Of a DNA stretch of 64,000 nucleotides, positions 45,774 through 53,765 are shown one piece after another; position 1 is the first letter of the stretch; each line of letters starts with the position of its first letter. Position numbers and translations under genes: made by a program. The DNA is from Natronoglycomyces albus. Its GTDB lineage: Bacteria > Actinomycetota > Actinomycetes > Mycobacteriales > Micromonosporaceae. Under the pieces are notes generated by a model, which did not search any database, was not told the origin of the DNA, and saw only the letters and a list, made by a program, of their open reading frames with translations. The DNA is taken from assembly GCF_016925535.1 (NCBI RefSeq), contig NZ_CP070496.1:1426001-1490000 (forward strand), read 5' to 3'.

Positions 45774-46457
45774 ATGCGCGAGCAAAACGTATCAGTACGC
45801 CTAGAAGGCGTTAGTAAAACATATACTCGACATGGCATTTCGAACCCTGTATTGAAGGAAATCAGCTTCGTTGCATCTCCAGGGGACATAATTTGGGTGC
45901 GTGGTAAGTCTGGAGTGGGTAAGTCAACACTACTTGGCCTTGCTGGGTTGTTGGCTCTTCCTGACTCTAGTTCAATCTCCATCGCAGGGGAAGAAACTAC
46001 CCAACTCTCCGCGACTCAATTGACCGCTTGGCGAATGGACCGAATTGGATTCGTTTTTCAACGGCCACTTTTGGTTGACCGATACACTGTTCTCCAAAAT
46101 GTTCTTATTGGATCATCTGACCGGCAAGCTGCGTATAAGGAACTCGAACAACTTGGAATTGGGGATCTATACGACGCAGTAGCGATCTCTTTGTCCCTCG
46201 GTCAGCAGCAGAGGGTAGCCGTAGCCCGAGCGATAACGAAGAACCCACCAGTCCTTCTGGCAGACGAGCCTATTGCGGCACTAGATGAAGAAAACAGCAC
46301 TGCGGTTCTACAGGCACTAGCCTGTCGTGCCGAAAAGGGTGCGACAGTTTTGGTAGCATCCCATGATTCTGCGTTGGCAGCATATGCTACTCGAGTCATA
46401 GATCTGGATAAAGGAAATCTTACTGAACAGGAATCCTCTCCAAATGAAGAAGCTTGA
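45774..46457 (+). CDS. ABC transporter ATPase (MacB/LolD-type)
   Basis: The 227-residue protein has Walker A GKSGVGKSTLLG at about 43-54, Q-loop FVFQRPLLV, Walker B VLLADEPIAALDEEN and H-loop VASHDSAL. The signature is LSLGQQQRVAVARA, with Leu in place of the second Gly of LSGGQ, an unusual variant. Size and motifs fit the LolD/MacB type that partners FtsX permeases; lactococcin-972-group exporters belong here. It follows the membrane-anchored protein by six bases and overlaps the permease start by 14 bases. Confidence 0.85.
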   Translation: MREQNVSVRLEGVSKTYTRHGISNPVLKEISFVASPGDIIWVRGKSGVGKSTLLGLAGLLALPDSSSISIAGEETTQLSATQLTAWRMDRIGFVFQRPLLVDRYTVLQNVLIGSSDRQAAYKELEQLGIGDLYDAVAISLSLGQQQRVAVARAITKNPPVLLADEPIAALDEENSTAVLQALACRAEKGATVLVASHDSALAAYATRVIDLDKGNLTEQESSPNEEA

Positions 46458-47742
46458 TATACAACTTGCAGGTCGAAACCTCAGGCTACTGGTTCGTCGA
46501 AGGATTGCGCTTACGCTCATACTGGCTGCAGGTGTAGCTACTGTGCTGGTTGGCACGTTTCTGATGGAAGCGACTGTGCATGCAGCTGCTACGAGTCCTG
46601 CAACAGCTAGTTCTTTGACGGCGTTGGAAGTCGAAGAAGTTAATGGTGAGAATCTTACGACCGACGACATTAGTGTAATAGAATCACACGAGCATATAAC
46701 GCGAGTGGTGCCATGGGTAAAATCTGGTGGTGGTCTACAAGACGAAAGTCATACCTGGTACTGGTCGCTCTGGGCTGTACCTTTTGCTGGCAGTGGTCAA
46801 CCTTATATCGTTGAGTCTATTCGTGATGACCTCTACCCCCTTGCTGAAGATGAGGCGGTCATTCCAAACGATTCGCTTGAGGAAGTTCCAGAGGATCTTC
46901 TGGGCCAGCAGGTGATATTCGAACATATCGAAATGGTTGCGCCTGGTGAGGGTCGAGGTATTGAAAAGTCGGTGACGATTGTCGGAATCTATGACTCAGC
47001 CAAGGGAACTACTGACGGCCCCGACGTAATTTACCTAAACATTGAAGAAGCTGTCAAGATTCGCGCTCTTAATGATGGAGTGCAGGTCGATCGTTTCGGA
47101 GGGGAACAAGGATTCACGCGTCTAGCGGCTATCGTTGACGCGCCAGGCAATGTTCCTGTTGTTCAACAGGATCTTGCTGAACTTGGTTATTACAGTCAAA
47201 GTATCCATAGTCGAGTTGCTCAACTGGCCGATGGGAACCAGACACTTAACGTAGCTGTAAATCTTGCGGCAGTATTGTTGATTTTGGTAGCGTTCTTGTT
47301 CAGCTTCATGATTGGAAACAGCATTATCGGTCGGCGGCGGGATGAGATAGGCCTTCTTAAAGCTCTAGGATGGAGTAATAGACGTGTCATCAAAACGCTA
47401 GTTTATGAGTTCAGTGGATATGGAGTACTGGTTTCGCTAACCGGTCTCATTTCATCGGCCATTGTGATAGGTTTCGTTGCGCTAACTGGCAGCTCCACGC
47501 TGACCTCCGAAGTCATCACGGCAACGTTGGCACGTCCACTTGTTTTCATCGCGTTGAGCGTCCCAGTTGTAGCGATTTTGGTAGGAGTATGCATTCCGGC
47601 GAGCTTGGTTATGCGGCTACCCCCGGATACAGCGCTTCGCACTACCAATATTTTACACAGTCCAGAGAACTGGACTGTAAGGATCATCGAGGGATATTTC
47701 CGGGTCCCGCACATCCGACACACTGTCGAAACCATTAACTGA
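46444..47742 (+). CDS. FtsX-type ABC permease with transposase-derived tail
   Basis: The 432-residue protein has four membrane helices in FtsX order: an N-terminal one (ALTLILAAGVATVLVGTFLM), a large extracytoplasmic domain (about 45-270), then three C-terminal ones (VNLAAVLLILVAFLFSFM, YGVLVSLTGLISSAIVIGF, PLVFIALSVPVVAILVGV). It overlaps the ATPase gene and should form its membrane partner. The last ~25 residues (SPENWTVRIIEGYFRVPHIR and HTVETIN) match the C-terminus of an IS630 transposase found intact in frame at 42004-42110. The gene's own end was therefore replaced by insertion of an IS fragment. Confidence 0.82.
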   Translation: MKKLDIQLAGRNLRLLVRRRIALTLILAAGVATVLVGTFLMEATVHAAATSPATASSLTALEVEEVNGENLTTDDISVIESHEHITRVVPWVKSGGGLQDESHTWYWSLWAVPFAGSGQPYIVESIRDDLYPLAEDEAVIPNDSLEEVPEDLLGQQVIFEHIEMVAPGEGRGIEKSVTIVGIYDSAKGTTDGPDVIYLNIEEAVKIRALNDGVQVDRFGGEQGFTRLAAIVDAPGNVPVVQQDLAELGYYSQSIHSRVAQLADGNQTLNVAVNLAAVLLILVAFLFSFMIGNSIIGRRRDEIGLLKALGWSNRRVIKTLVYEFSGYGVLVSLTGLISSAIVIGFVALTGSSTLTSEVITATLARPLVFIALSVPVVAILVGVCIPASLVMRLPPDTALRTTNILHSPENWTVRIIEGYFRVPHIRHTVETIN

Positions 47743-47745
47743 CTC
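47662..47745 (-). mobile_element. 3' fragment of an IS630-family element
   Basis: The plus-strand bases here match the 3' end of the decayed IS630 element read on its own coding strand. AAGGATCATCGAGGGATATT corresponds to AAGGATCATCCAGGGGTACTT of the remnant at 42004-42110, and both end CTTAACTGACTC or ATTAACTGACTC. The fragment lies in the opposite orientation to the remnant at 42004. It forms the right border of the bacteriocin-like island and supplies the tail of the permease. Confidence 0.7.
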
Positions 47746-47815
47746 ATTAATAGGAATCAATTGGTTTAGATAGGCAATTGTCCATAGCGCAATTCCGGCA
47801 AAATGTGTAAAAAAC

Positions 47816-47845
47816 ATGCCCCCGCCTATGGGGTGGCGGAGGCAT
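47816..47845 (-). terminator. Rho-independent terminator of the integrase gene
   Basis: ATGCCCCCGCC pairs with GGCGGAGGCAT (one mismatch) around an 8-base loop. Read on the minus strand, the stem is followed by GTTTTTTAC. It is just past the integrase stop, a textbook intrinsic terminator. Confidence 0.8.
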
Positions 47846-47874
47846 TAAAGTAATTCAATTGGTTGTGAATGGTC

Positions 47875-48789
47875 TTAGAAGAACTCGTTCATTTGGTTTT
47901 GCCAGCGTTTTTCGTAGCCTTCGAGGACTTCGACGGTGTGTCCGGCCCATTCGGCGACTTGTTTGGAGGGCACGCCTGCGGTGCGGCGTAGGGAGATGCC
48001 GGAGTGTCTCAGGTCGTAGGAGCGTTTGAGGCGGCCGCTGTTGCGGCCTTTTTTGGACATGCCGTATTGGCGGGCCAGTCTCCATGTCGTGCGGTAGGCG
48101 TTCGCGCCGATACGGTTGCCGGTTCGGGTGTAGAACAGTCGTCCATCGGGTGCGGTGCTGTATCGGTCGAGGTGAGCTCGTAGGAGTTCGACCAGGCGCG
48201 GAGGAATGGGGACGGTTCGGGTTGTTTTCGGGTTGCGTCCCTTGAGCCCTTTTTCGTCGTGGCTGGCTCCGGTGTCGGTGTAGATGGAGCCGACTTCAGG
48301 GGCCGCGCCGTGGATGACGAGTTCACCCCATCCGGTGCGGGGTAGTTCGCAGTCGTCTTCTTTGAGTTCGATGACTTCGGAGGGGCGCATCATGGCGTAG
48401 TACATGCAGGCGTAGAAGGCCATCAGGTGTGGGCCTCGGTCGCGTCCTATGTAGGTTACGCCGGTGAGCATGGCCTCGACTTGGTTGGTGTTGCCGACGC
48501 TTCTGGGGTCTACGACGTCGTCAGTGTCGAGTCCGGCTGGCTTCTCCCAGTTCAAGACGGGGTCATCGAGCGGGTTGGTGTCAATAAGTTGATTGACCAC
48601 GGCTCTTTTCAATGTGTTGTACAGGATCGTGCGTTTGGCTTTGAAGTAGTTGGCTGAGGCGCGTTTTCCGTTGATGGTTCTGGTGAACTGGTCGAGCAGT
48701 TCCCGCAAATTGTCGTAGTCGCACACGACCGAGACTGGTGGCGAGTTCGTCTCGACCCAGTCGATGGCTCGGGCGATGTGGCCGGGCAT
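47875..48789 (-). CDS. int: Tyrosine recombinase (phage/element integrase), N-terminally shortened
   Basis: The catalytic domain is complete. Arg I is in AMMRPSEVIELKEDD, KTTRTVPIPPRLVELLRAHL is the following beta-sheet region, DLRHSGISLRRTAGVPSKQV is the Arg II/His motif, and Tyr is in GYEKRWQNQM. The core-binding domain starts at about MPGHIARAIDWVE. Residues upstream (PTLATALVPDQATKPD) also resemble integrase sequence but no start codon is available until an unlikely ATG at 49059, which overlaps the excisionase gene. I take the first Met in a plausible position. An N-terminal arm-binding domain seems lost, so activity is doubtful. Confidence 0.75.
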   Translation of the reverse strand: MPGHIARAIDWVETNSPPVSVVCDYDNLRELLDQFTRTINGKRASANYFKAKRTILYNTLKRAVVNQLIDTNPLDDPVLNWEKPAGLDTDDVVDPRSVGNTNQVEAMLTGVTYIGRDRGPHLMAFYACMYYAMMRPSEVIELKEDDCELPRTGWGELVIHGAAPEVGSIYTDTGASHDEKGLKGRNPKTTRTVPIPPRLVELLRAHLDRYSTAPDGRLFYTRTGNRIGANAYRTTWRLARQYGMSKKGRNSGRLKRSYDLRHSGISLRRTAGVPSKQVAEWAGHTVEVLEGYEKRWQNQMNEFF

Positions 48790-48898
48790 GGTGTCGGGCT
48801 TGGTGGCTTGGTCGGGAACCAGCGCAGTTGCCAGGGTCGGCTTTTGGCATTGGGTACTTTCCGGACTTGCTAGAGCCGGACGTCGAAACTTGTTTGTG

Positions 48899-49138
48899 TC
48901 ATTGGTTGTGCTCCGTGTTCTCTTTGAACCCGGCGATCCACTCGTTGAAGTCGCATCGCCGGACGCGGAGCGTCCCGTTGGGAAGCCGATGACAAGGCGG
49001 TGCCTTGCCCTCGGCGCGCCATTGCTGCCAGGTGCGGCGGGGAAGCGGCGTCTGGGCACTGTGGCCCAAAAGCGTCAGAATCTCTGGAACACTCAACCAC
49101 TCCCGGCCGCGATCCTCAGTAGGTGGGGAAGTGATCAA
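48899..49138 (-). CDS. Excisionase-like helix-turn-helix protein
   Basis: A 79-residue protein that starts at a TTG overlapping the upstream stop. It has a MerR/AlpA-like winged-helix pattern: WLSVPEILTLLGHSAQTPLP, RRTWQQWRAEGKAPPCHRLP and LRVRRCDFNEWIAGF. This is the arrangement of small directionality factors placed before integrase genes in actinobacterial integrative elements (a DNA-binding HTH_17 type). It probably controls excision direction; the integrase follows. Confidence 0.72.
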   Translation of the reverse strand: MITSPPTEDRGREWLSVPEILTLLGHSAQTPLPRRTWQQWRAEGKAPPCHRLPNGTLRVRRCDFNEWIAGFKENTEHNQ

Positions 49139-49293
49139 AGCAGCCCACCTGCCAGTGGCCCGTACGGGTCGCTACGCCGGTTGATTCCCGCGTGGTGCGG
49201 GAAGGAGCGACCGTAGAGAGGCTCCGGGGCATCGCCCAGCCACACAAGATGGCACTCACCTGCGCAAGCAGTGTCCTGCCCGAGCGGGTTCAT
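49135..49293 (-). CDS. Small protein (52 aa) in the integrative-element operon
   Basis: The ATG at 49291-49293 overlaps the natural end of the methylase (TCATGA) and the TGA at 49135-49137 overlaps the TTG start of the excisionase-like gene. The product reads MNPLGQDTACAGECHLVWLG, then DAPEPLYGRSFPHHAGINRR. It has Cys and His pairs that could bind metal, but I do not recognise a family. Its double overlap with flanking genes is strong evidence that it is translated. Confidence 0.6.
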   Translation of the reverse strand: MNPLGQDTACAGECHLVWLGDAPEPLYGRSFPHHAGINRRSDPYGPLAGGLL

Positions 49294-50177
49294 GACTGAT
49301 CCCCAGACACAGCGGATGATGCGGTGCGAAACACCAGCACGTCTTCGTGGGCCCGGATGAAGACCGTGCGCCCGGCTGTTTGGGCCCGGCGCGTGTTGTG
49401 AATGTGGAAGAAAGTTACATGGGGATTGAGCTGGGATCCATCCCAACGTGCCAGTAGTGCGGCGTCTCGGTGAACCAACTAAAGTCCGGCGGCGATGGCG
49501 CAGCGGATGACCTGAGAAGGGAAGTCGACCAAGATGCCAGCCTCGGTGTAGGGCCGAGCGGTGACCACGACATATCCACCAGGGCGCAACACTGTTTGAC
49601 AGCCGGAAAACATGGCCACCAGCCCGGCTTGAAGTCGACTCGTTGAGGTGGTTGCAAGCTGGTGGCGATGTCGTTGCCACGGCTGGGCGTATCGGTGGTG
49701 CCGGTTGACTACTGGGACCGTGCCCTTCGTGGGGTTGCCGTGGGCGAACGCCCCGTATGGTGGGCTGGTCAACACCATGTCAACCGGTATCACCGCCCGG
49801 CCCCGAAGCGTTGCGACCAGGTCAGTGGCATCCCCACGAAAGACCTGCCCGCAGCGCTTGGGTGCATCAGAGAGCGCTCGGCGGACGTTCGCTGCGGCGA
49901 TACGGGCCCAGCGTGGTTCACAGTCAATGCCCACCGTGTCCCTTCCTAGCCGGATTGCCTCCACCAACGTGGTTCCGATACCGCACATCGGATCGAGAAC
50001 GATCTGCCCGGGCTTCGAATAGCGGGCGATGGCCTCGGCAGCGATATGGGGCCACATCTTCGGCGGATGCGGCATAGAGTCGGGATGATAGCCGGTGCGC
50101 TGGTGGCGAGGCTGCACTTGCCCACTAGCCCAGATTGAAGAGACGCCACACTCAGACATCACCGTCACCACCTGCAC
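49290..50177 (-). pseudogene. DNA methyltransferase split by an in-frame amber codon
   Basis: The first part (50177-49479) is a class-I DNA N6-adenine/N4-cytosine methylase: motif I LDPMCGIGTTLVEAIRLGRD and catalytic motif IV VLTSPPYGAFAHG. Translation should continue in the same frame to 49290 with VHRDAALLARWDGSQL, FFHIHNTRRAQTAGRTVFI and RAHEDVLVFRTA, which look like its C-terminal part, but a TAG at 49479-49481 interrupts. The natural stop at 49290 overlaps the next gene. So the enzyme is probably inactivated by a recent CAG/TGG-to-TAG change, or the codon is read through at low efficiency. The start may be 50159 or 50177. Confidence 0.78.
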
Positions 50178-51012
50178 TTGCGGCGACGGTCCAGATCGCT
50201 ACGCCCAGGTGACGACGTGCCCGCTTGGGTCGGTCAGCACCGGCTAGCGTGTGATGCTCGGCGCGTGCCGCATCCAGCGCACCCCTCGTCACCGCGATCA
50301 GATGAGCGGTGAAAGCCAGCCCGGTAGCGCCGCCTTGGGCATCCGTGACTAGCATGGCCACATCGACCGCTTCGCGGTCATCGTGCGCGATGATCACCAA
50401 GTACCCACCGGGCCGCAGCTGGTCAACCACAGCCGACAAAACACCGTGAGCCCGCAGGACCCACCCCGAGGCCACCACCAAGCCCGCTTTCTGGCGCTGC
50501 GCATTGACGTTCTTAATAAACTCGGTTGCTCCAGCCGAAGCAATACGCACCCGGTCATGAACAACTACCGAGGCGCTGGCCATCAGATGGCGGTCGGCTG
50601 CCTCGTTCCGCGAGTAGACGAAGACCTCGCGCCCGTGGGCCGCTGCGGCTTCCCAGCCGTCAACGTCGATGGCGGCTACAGGCCCGCAGGGTTGCAACTG
50701 GGCCAAGAGCCCAGTCATCAAATCGCTGGAGTCGGCAATGTGCCACACGGTCAAGGGCATGTCGAGACTGCCGTAACGCGATTTGGCCACGGGCCGCTCA
50801 GATGAGGAAGGATCAGTCAAGATCAGCGTCTCACCAGTCACCACGGTGACCCAGGCATACAAGTAGGACTGTACGAAGTCGAGAAAGGGTAAGCACCGTG
50901 TGAGGTGCGCGCACAGGTGGTGCCGCCCATGAGCACCATGCAAGGACTCCTTACCCGAACCAGTCTTGTAAGCCCTAGTGAGGAACAGTGCTGCGGGCTT
51001 GACGTTTCGCAA
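50152..51012 (-). CDS. Unrecognised integrative-element protein
   Basis: The 286-residue product begins MRNVKPAALFLTRAYKTGSG and contains FIKNVNAQRQKAGLVVASGW, RAHGVLSAVVDQLRPGGYLV and HDDREAVDVAMLVTDAQGGA. The PGGYLVIIAHDD stretch resembles the end of class-I methyltransferase folds (compare the neighbouring methylase, LRPGGYVVVTARP), so it could be a partial or degenerate methyltransferase domain without the catalytic SPPY motif. It is four bases from the upstream regulator gene and overlaps the methylase start, so the genes are one operon. Function unknown. Confidence 0.55.
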   Translation of the reverse strand: MRNVKPAALFLTRAYKTGSGKESLHGAHGRHHLCAHLTRCLPFLDFVQSYLYAWVTVVTGETLILTDPSSSERPVAKSRYGSLDMPLTVWHIADSSDLMTGLLAQLQPCGPVAAIDVDGWEAAAAHGREVFVYSRNEAADRHLMASASVVVHDRVRIASAGATEFIKNVNAQRQKAGLVVASGWVLRAHGVLSAVVDQLRPGGYLVIIAHDDREAVDVAMLVTDAQGGATGLAFTAHLIAVTRGALDAARAEHHTLAGADRPKRARRHLGVAIWTVAASAGGDGDV

Positions 51013-51015
51013 TGT

Positions 51016-52086
51016 TTAGGACCCGTTGTGTGATTGGCTTGGAGGCTGGGCGAGGGCTCGGGCGATGAGCCTAAAGTGGCGCTCCTGAGCCATATCTCCA
51101 GCTTCTTGATAGTGGTGAACTAGCCTTTGGGCAGCTCGAAGCGCCGCGATACGGTACTGATCTCGTAGTTTTGCCGCTTTCTTCCCTGGAACACCCGGAG
51201 CAAAGGCGCCTCGGTGCAGCTCCAACATGCGCTGCAGCGGTGCCATCTCCGCACCATCTTCAGCTAGTGCCGCTTCTTGTTCGGCGTTCTCGAAGTCCTC
51301 AAGGTCGGTGCGGACATGGTCGCCCAGCCGGTAGCGGTCGATGGCGCGGTCATAGACGATGAAGGCTGATTTGTCGAGGCCGCTGGCTTGGCTGAGGTTG
51401 ACTCTGGTTTGGTCGGCGATGGTATTGAAGTAGTTGCGCTTGTTCTTCGAGGTCAGGTCCCCAAGCACGATATGGAAGAGTTCCTGACGCGAGGCGGGCT
51501 GCCCGGCCATGGCGAGCGCGGCGAGGAGGGCTTTAGCTCGCCGCCCCTGCTTGAGAAAGACCGGCTCCCCGTCGGCCAACACCTCAACGCCGCCGAAGAG
51601 ACGCAGGTAAATCGTAGCTTTCCTCGGCGCAACATCGCGACCATTCAATGGCTCTCGCGGAGTTGGAACACAGGCAGTCTTGGCCGGGCTCCACTTCGCC
51701 GGAAGGTCAACTGTGGCCGCATTCCAAGTAGAGAAGTGGTCCTCAACCGATCTACTGCGGGTGTGGCGGGCGGTGGCCATTGTGGCTGCCGCGCCGGATC
51801 GTGTGTCTGTGACAAGTAGCTGGTAGGTGCGCACACTGGCGAAAAAGACACCAAAGATGACGCAGGAGAGAACCAGCCCCGTCGTCCAGGCCAGGGCCAA
51901 TGACGAGTGAGTCATTGGCGCGGTCGCTGCGTCGCGCTCATCCGCTGTGTTGCCTTCACCCAAGCTGGCGTGAGCGGCGATTAGCGCTAGCGTGCTGCTC
52001 AGCATCAGAAACAGGCCAAACCTCAGTAGCGCGTGCCTCCTCGTGCCTGCTTGCGTGGGTTGGGGCACAGAGTCCATCATGAGCAC
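51016..52086 (-). CDS. Membrane-tethered SARP-like (winged-helix) regulator
   Basis: The 356-residue protein has two N-terminal membrane helices (LLRFGLFLMLSSTLALIAAH and LALAWTTGLVLSCVIFGVFF) followed by a linker and a SARP/OmpR-like DNA-binding domain: YLRLFGGVEVLADGEPVFLK, GRRAKALLAALAMAGQPASR, and the wing NKRNYFNTIADQTRVNLSQA. The beginning of a bacterial transcriptional activator (BTAD) domain follows, ending early. SARPs are normally soluble; a membrane-anchored form would bind DNA at the membrane. It heads the leftward integrative-element operon. Confidence 0.7.
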   Translation of the reverse strand: MLMMDSVPQPTQAGTRRHALLRFGLFLMLSSTLALIAAHASLGEGNTADERDAATAPMTHSSLALAWTTGLVLSCVIFGVFFASVRTYQLLVTDTRSGAAATMATARHTRSRSVEDHFSTWNAATVDLPAKWSPAKTACVPTPREPLNGRDVAPRKATIYLRLFGGVEVLADGEPVFLKQGRRAKALLAALAMAGQPASRQELFHIVLGDLTSKNKRNYFNTIADQTRVNLSQASGLDKSAFIVYDRAIDRYRLGDHVRTDLEDFENAEQEAALAEDGAEMAPLQRMLELHRGAFAPGVPGKKAAKLRDQYRIAALRAAQRLVHHYQEAGDMAQERHFRLIARALAQPPSQSHNGS

Positions 52087-52347
52087 CTCCCTTCCGAGCG
52101 TGTATCGAATAGCGCTGAATGGCGGGCTTCGGATTGCGCGTGGCCGTAGCAGCGACTGTGATTCATGTCAACCTCCAGGAACGATGTGGTAGCGGATTGG
52201 TAACAATGCGCCATAAGCTGGAGTCCGGCAAGATCAACTAGCCATTTACCTGCAATTCCAATCCCATTCTTGGACAGCGGCGAAACTGTCCAAGAATTTA
52301 GCGACCTGGGGGAGCCCGTTCACCACCTCGTGGAGCAGGGCGTAACG

Positions 52348-53169
52348 ATGACCATGATTCCGACAATCCCACCACAAGAACCCTTTAGTAGCGGCGAGGG
52401 CTCAGACGTGCGTGTGCGGCGCGCACTCATCGTTGAGGCCATCGCCAAACACGGGCCGATGAAAGCCAATCAGATCTCCGAGGAGACCCGGATTCCGCGA
52501 TCTAGCGTGTACTGGCACCTCGACAAGCTGTGCTCCAGCGGCCACCTCACCAAAGACAAGCCACACAATGGGCGCTACTTCCTAGGGGAGAGGCCACTTG
52601 CGGCCGTGCCCGAATCCGACACTGCGCCGGGCGTTCCAGTCAACGTTGGCCGCCTCTTGCAATACCGGGCCCTAGAGACGGGCTACAGCCTCTACATGGG
52701 CAAGATCAAGGCCAGTGGGATCGCTATTTCTGCCTGGGCACACGGCCAGGGGTCGCCATACATCGAGGATCTTGAAGTGGGGCTACATGAAGCCGCGCAC
52801 GCCACAGCGCTGGGCCAAGCACTCCTAGCTACCCTTCCGCCGCGCGAGGTGCTGCGATACATAGCGGCCAACTCAGGCAGACGCATGCCCTGCTACACCA
52901 GCTTGACCTATTGCAACCCCGAACACCTGGCGGCACGGCTAACGGAGTTCCACATGGTCGGTATCCATACCGAAGTCGGCCAGTTCCGCAAAGGCGTAGC
53001 CTGCGCGGCCGTGGTGGTCAAAGACGGCCCCGGAATCACCGACCGCATCGCCGTCGCCACGGTCATACCCGAAGCCGACACCTACGCCCACGGCCCACGA
53101 GTCAACCGCGAACTACGACAAACAGCGGCACAACTTCAACCCTGGCTCTTAGTCCAACCCGCGACCTAA
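52348..53169 (+). CDS. IclR-family transcriptional regulator
   Basis: I choose ATG 52348, with GGAGCAGGGC upstream, giving 273 residues. The winged-helix domain reads MKANQISEETRIPRSSVYWH and LDKLCSSGHLTKDKPHNGRY. The effector domain has LHEAAHATALGQALLATLPP and HMVGIHTEVGQFRKGVACAA, matching the IclR family pattern of a GAF-like sensor (TAxGxALLA). It is divergent from the membrane-tethered SARP-like gene and may control the element operon. No operator was identified. Confidence 0.8.
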   Translation: MTMIPTIPPQEPFSSGEGSDVRVRRALIVEAIAKHGPMKANQISEETRIPRSSVYWHLDKLCSSGHLTKDKPHNGRYFLGERPLAAVPESDTAPGVPVNVGRLLQYRALETGYSLYMGKIKASGIAISAWAHGQGSPYIEDLEVGLHEAAHATALGQALLATLPPREVLRYIAANSGRRMPCYTSLTYCNPEHLAARLTEFHMVGIHTEVGQFRKGVACAAVVVKDGPGITDRIAVATVIPEADTYAHGPRVNRELRQTAAQLQPWLLVQPAT

Positions 53170-53203
53170 GCCCTCATCGGCGCGATGCGTCGCGAACCAG
53201 CCT

Positions 53204-53746
53204 TCAGCTGGTGCGCTCGATTGTCGTGAACGCTGTTTCCCAAGCAAAGATGGCTCGGTGCTCTGGTCCTTTGTGCCTGGGGTGTGGCCGTGCACCCTGC
53301 TCGTTTTCCAGAACGAGGACACTTTCTTGTTCGAGCGAGCCGATGGCGTCGGTAAATGGCTTTCGCCGGGCCAACATCGTGTTCACGAACGGAACTATCA
53401 CCATTGGAACGCGTGCACCGATTAGCTCTGAGGCCAGGTCAAGCGCGTAGTTTTCCCCGATGCCTACTGCGAGCTTGTTGATTGTGTTTGCCGTTGCCGG
53501 TGCGATGACTGCCGCATCGGCGGAGGGTCTCCCGCGCTTGGGCTCTCCAGGCCGCCGATGCTCGAAGGTGACGCTGTGGCCGCTGGCTTCCTCGATAGCT
53601 GAAAGGTTGAGGAAGTCCTTTGACGACGGTGTGCCAATCACGTGGCAATCCCAGCCCGATTCAACAGCCATGCCCACGAATGTCAGGACATCATGAGACG
53701 GTGGAGCAGCGCAAACAATGAGATAGACCGCACGAATGCCAGTCAT
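53204..53746 (-). CDS. HFCD-type flavoprotein, paralogue 1
   Basis: The 180-residue protein begins MTGIRAVYLIVCAAPPSHDV and has WDCHVIGTPSSKDFLNLSAI, DAAVIAPATANTINKLAVGI and ARVPMVIVPFVNTMLARRKP, the pattern of flavin-containing HFCD decarboxylases (the family of PPC decarboxylase, EpiD and LanD). The FMN-binding APATANT-like motif and the PFVN loop are shared with the two other copies in this window. The typical active-site His of EpiD is not clear in this copy, so the reaction is uncertain. It is the last gene of the leftward operon. Confidence 0.82.
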   Translation of the reverse strand: MTGIRAVYLIVCAAPPSHDVLTFVGMAVESGWDCHVIGTPSSKDFLNLSAIEEASGHSVTFEHRRPGEPKRGRPSADAAVIAPATANTINKLAVGIGENYALDLASELIGARVPMVIVPFVNTMLARRKPFTDAIGSLEQESVLVLENEQGARPHPRHKGPEHRAIFAWETAFTTIERTS

Positions 53747-53765
53747 GGGCACTGCTGCAAGTCTT

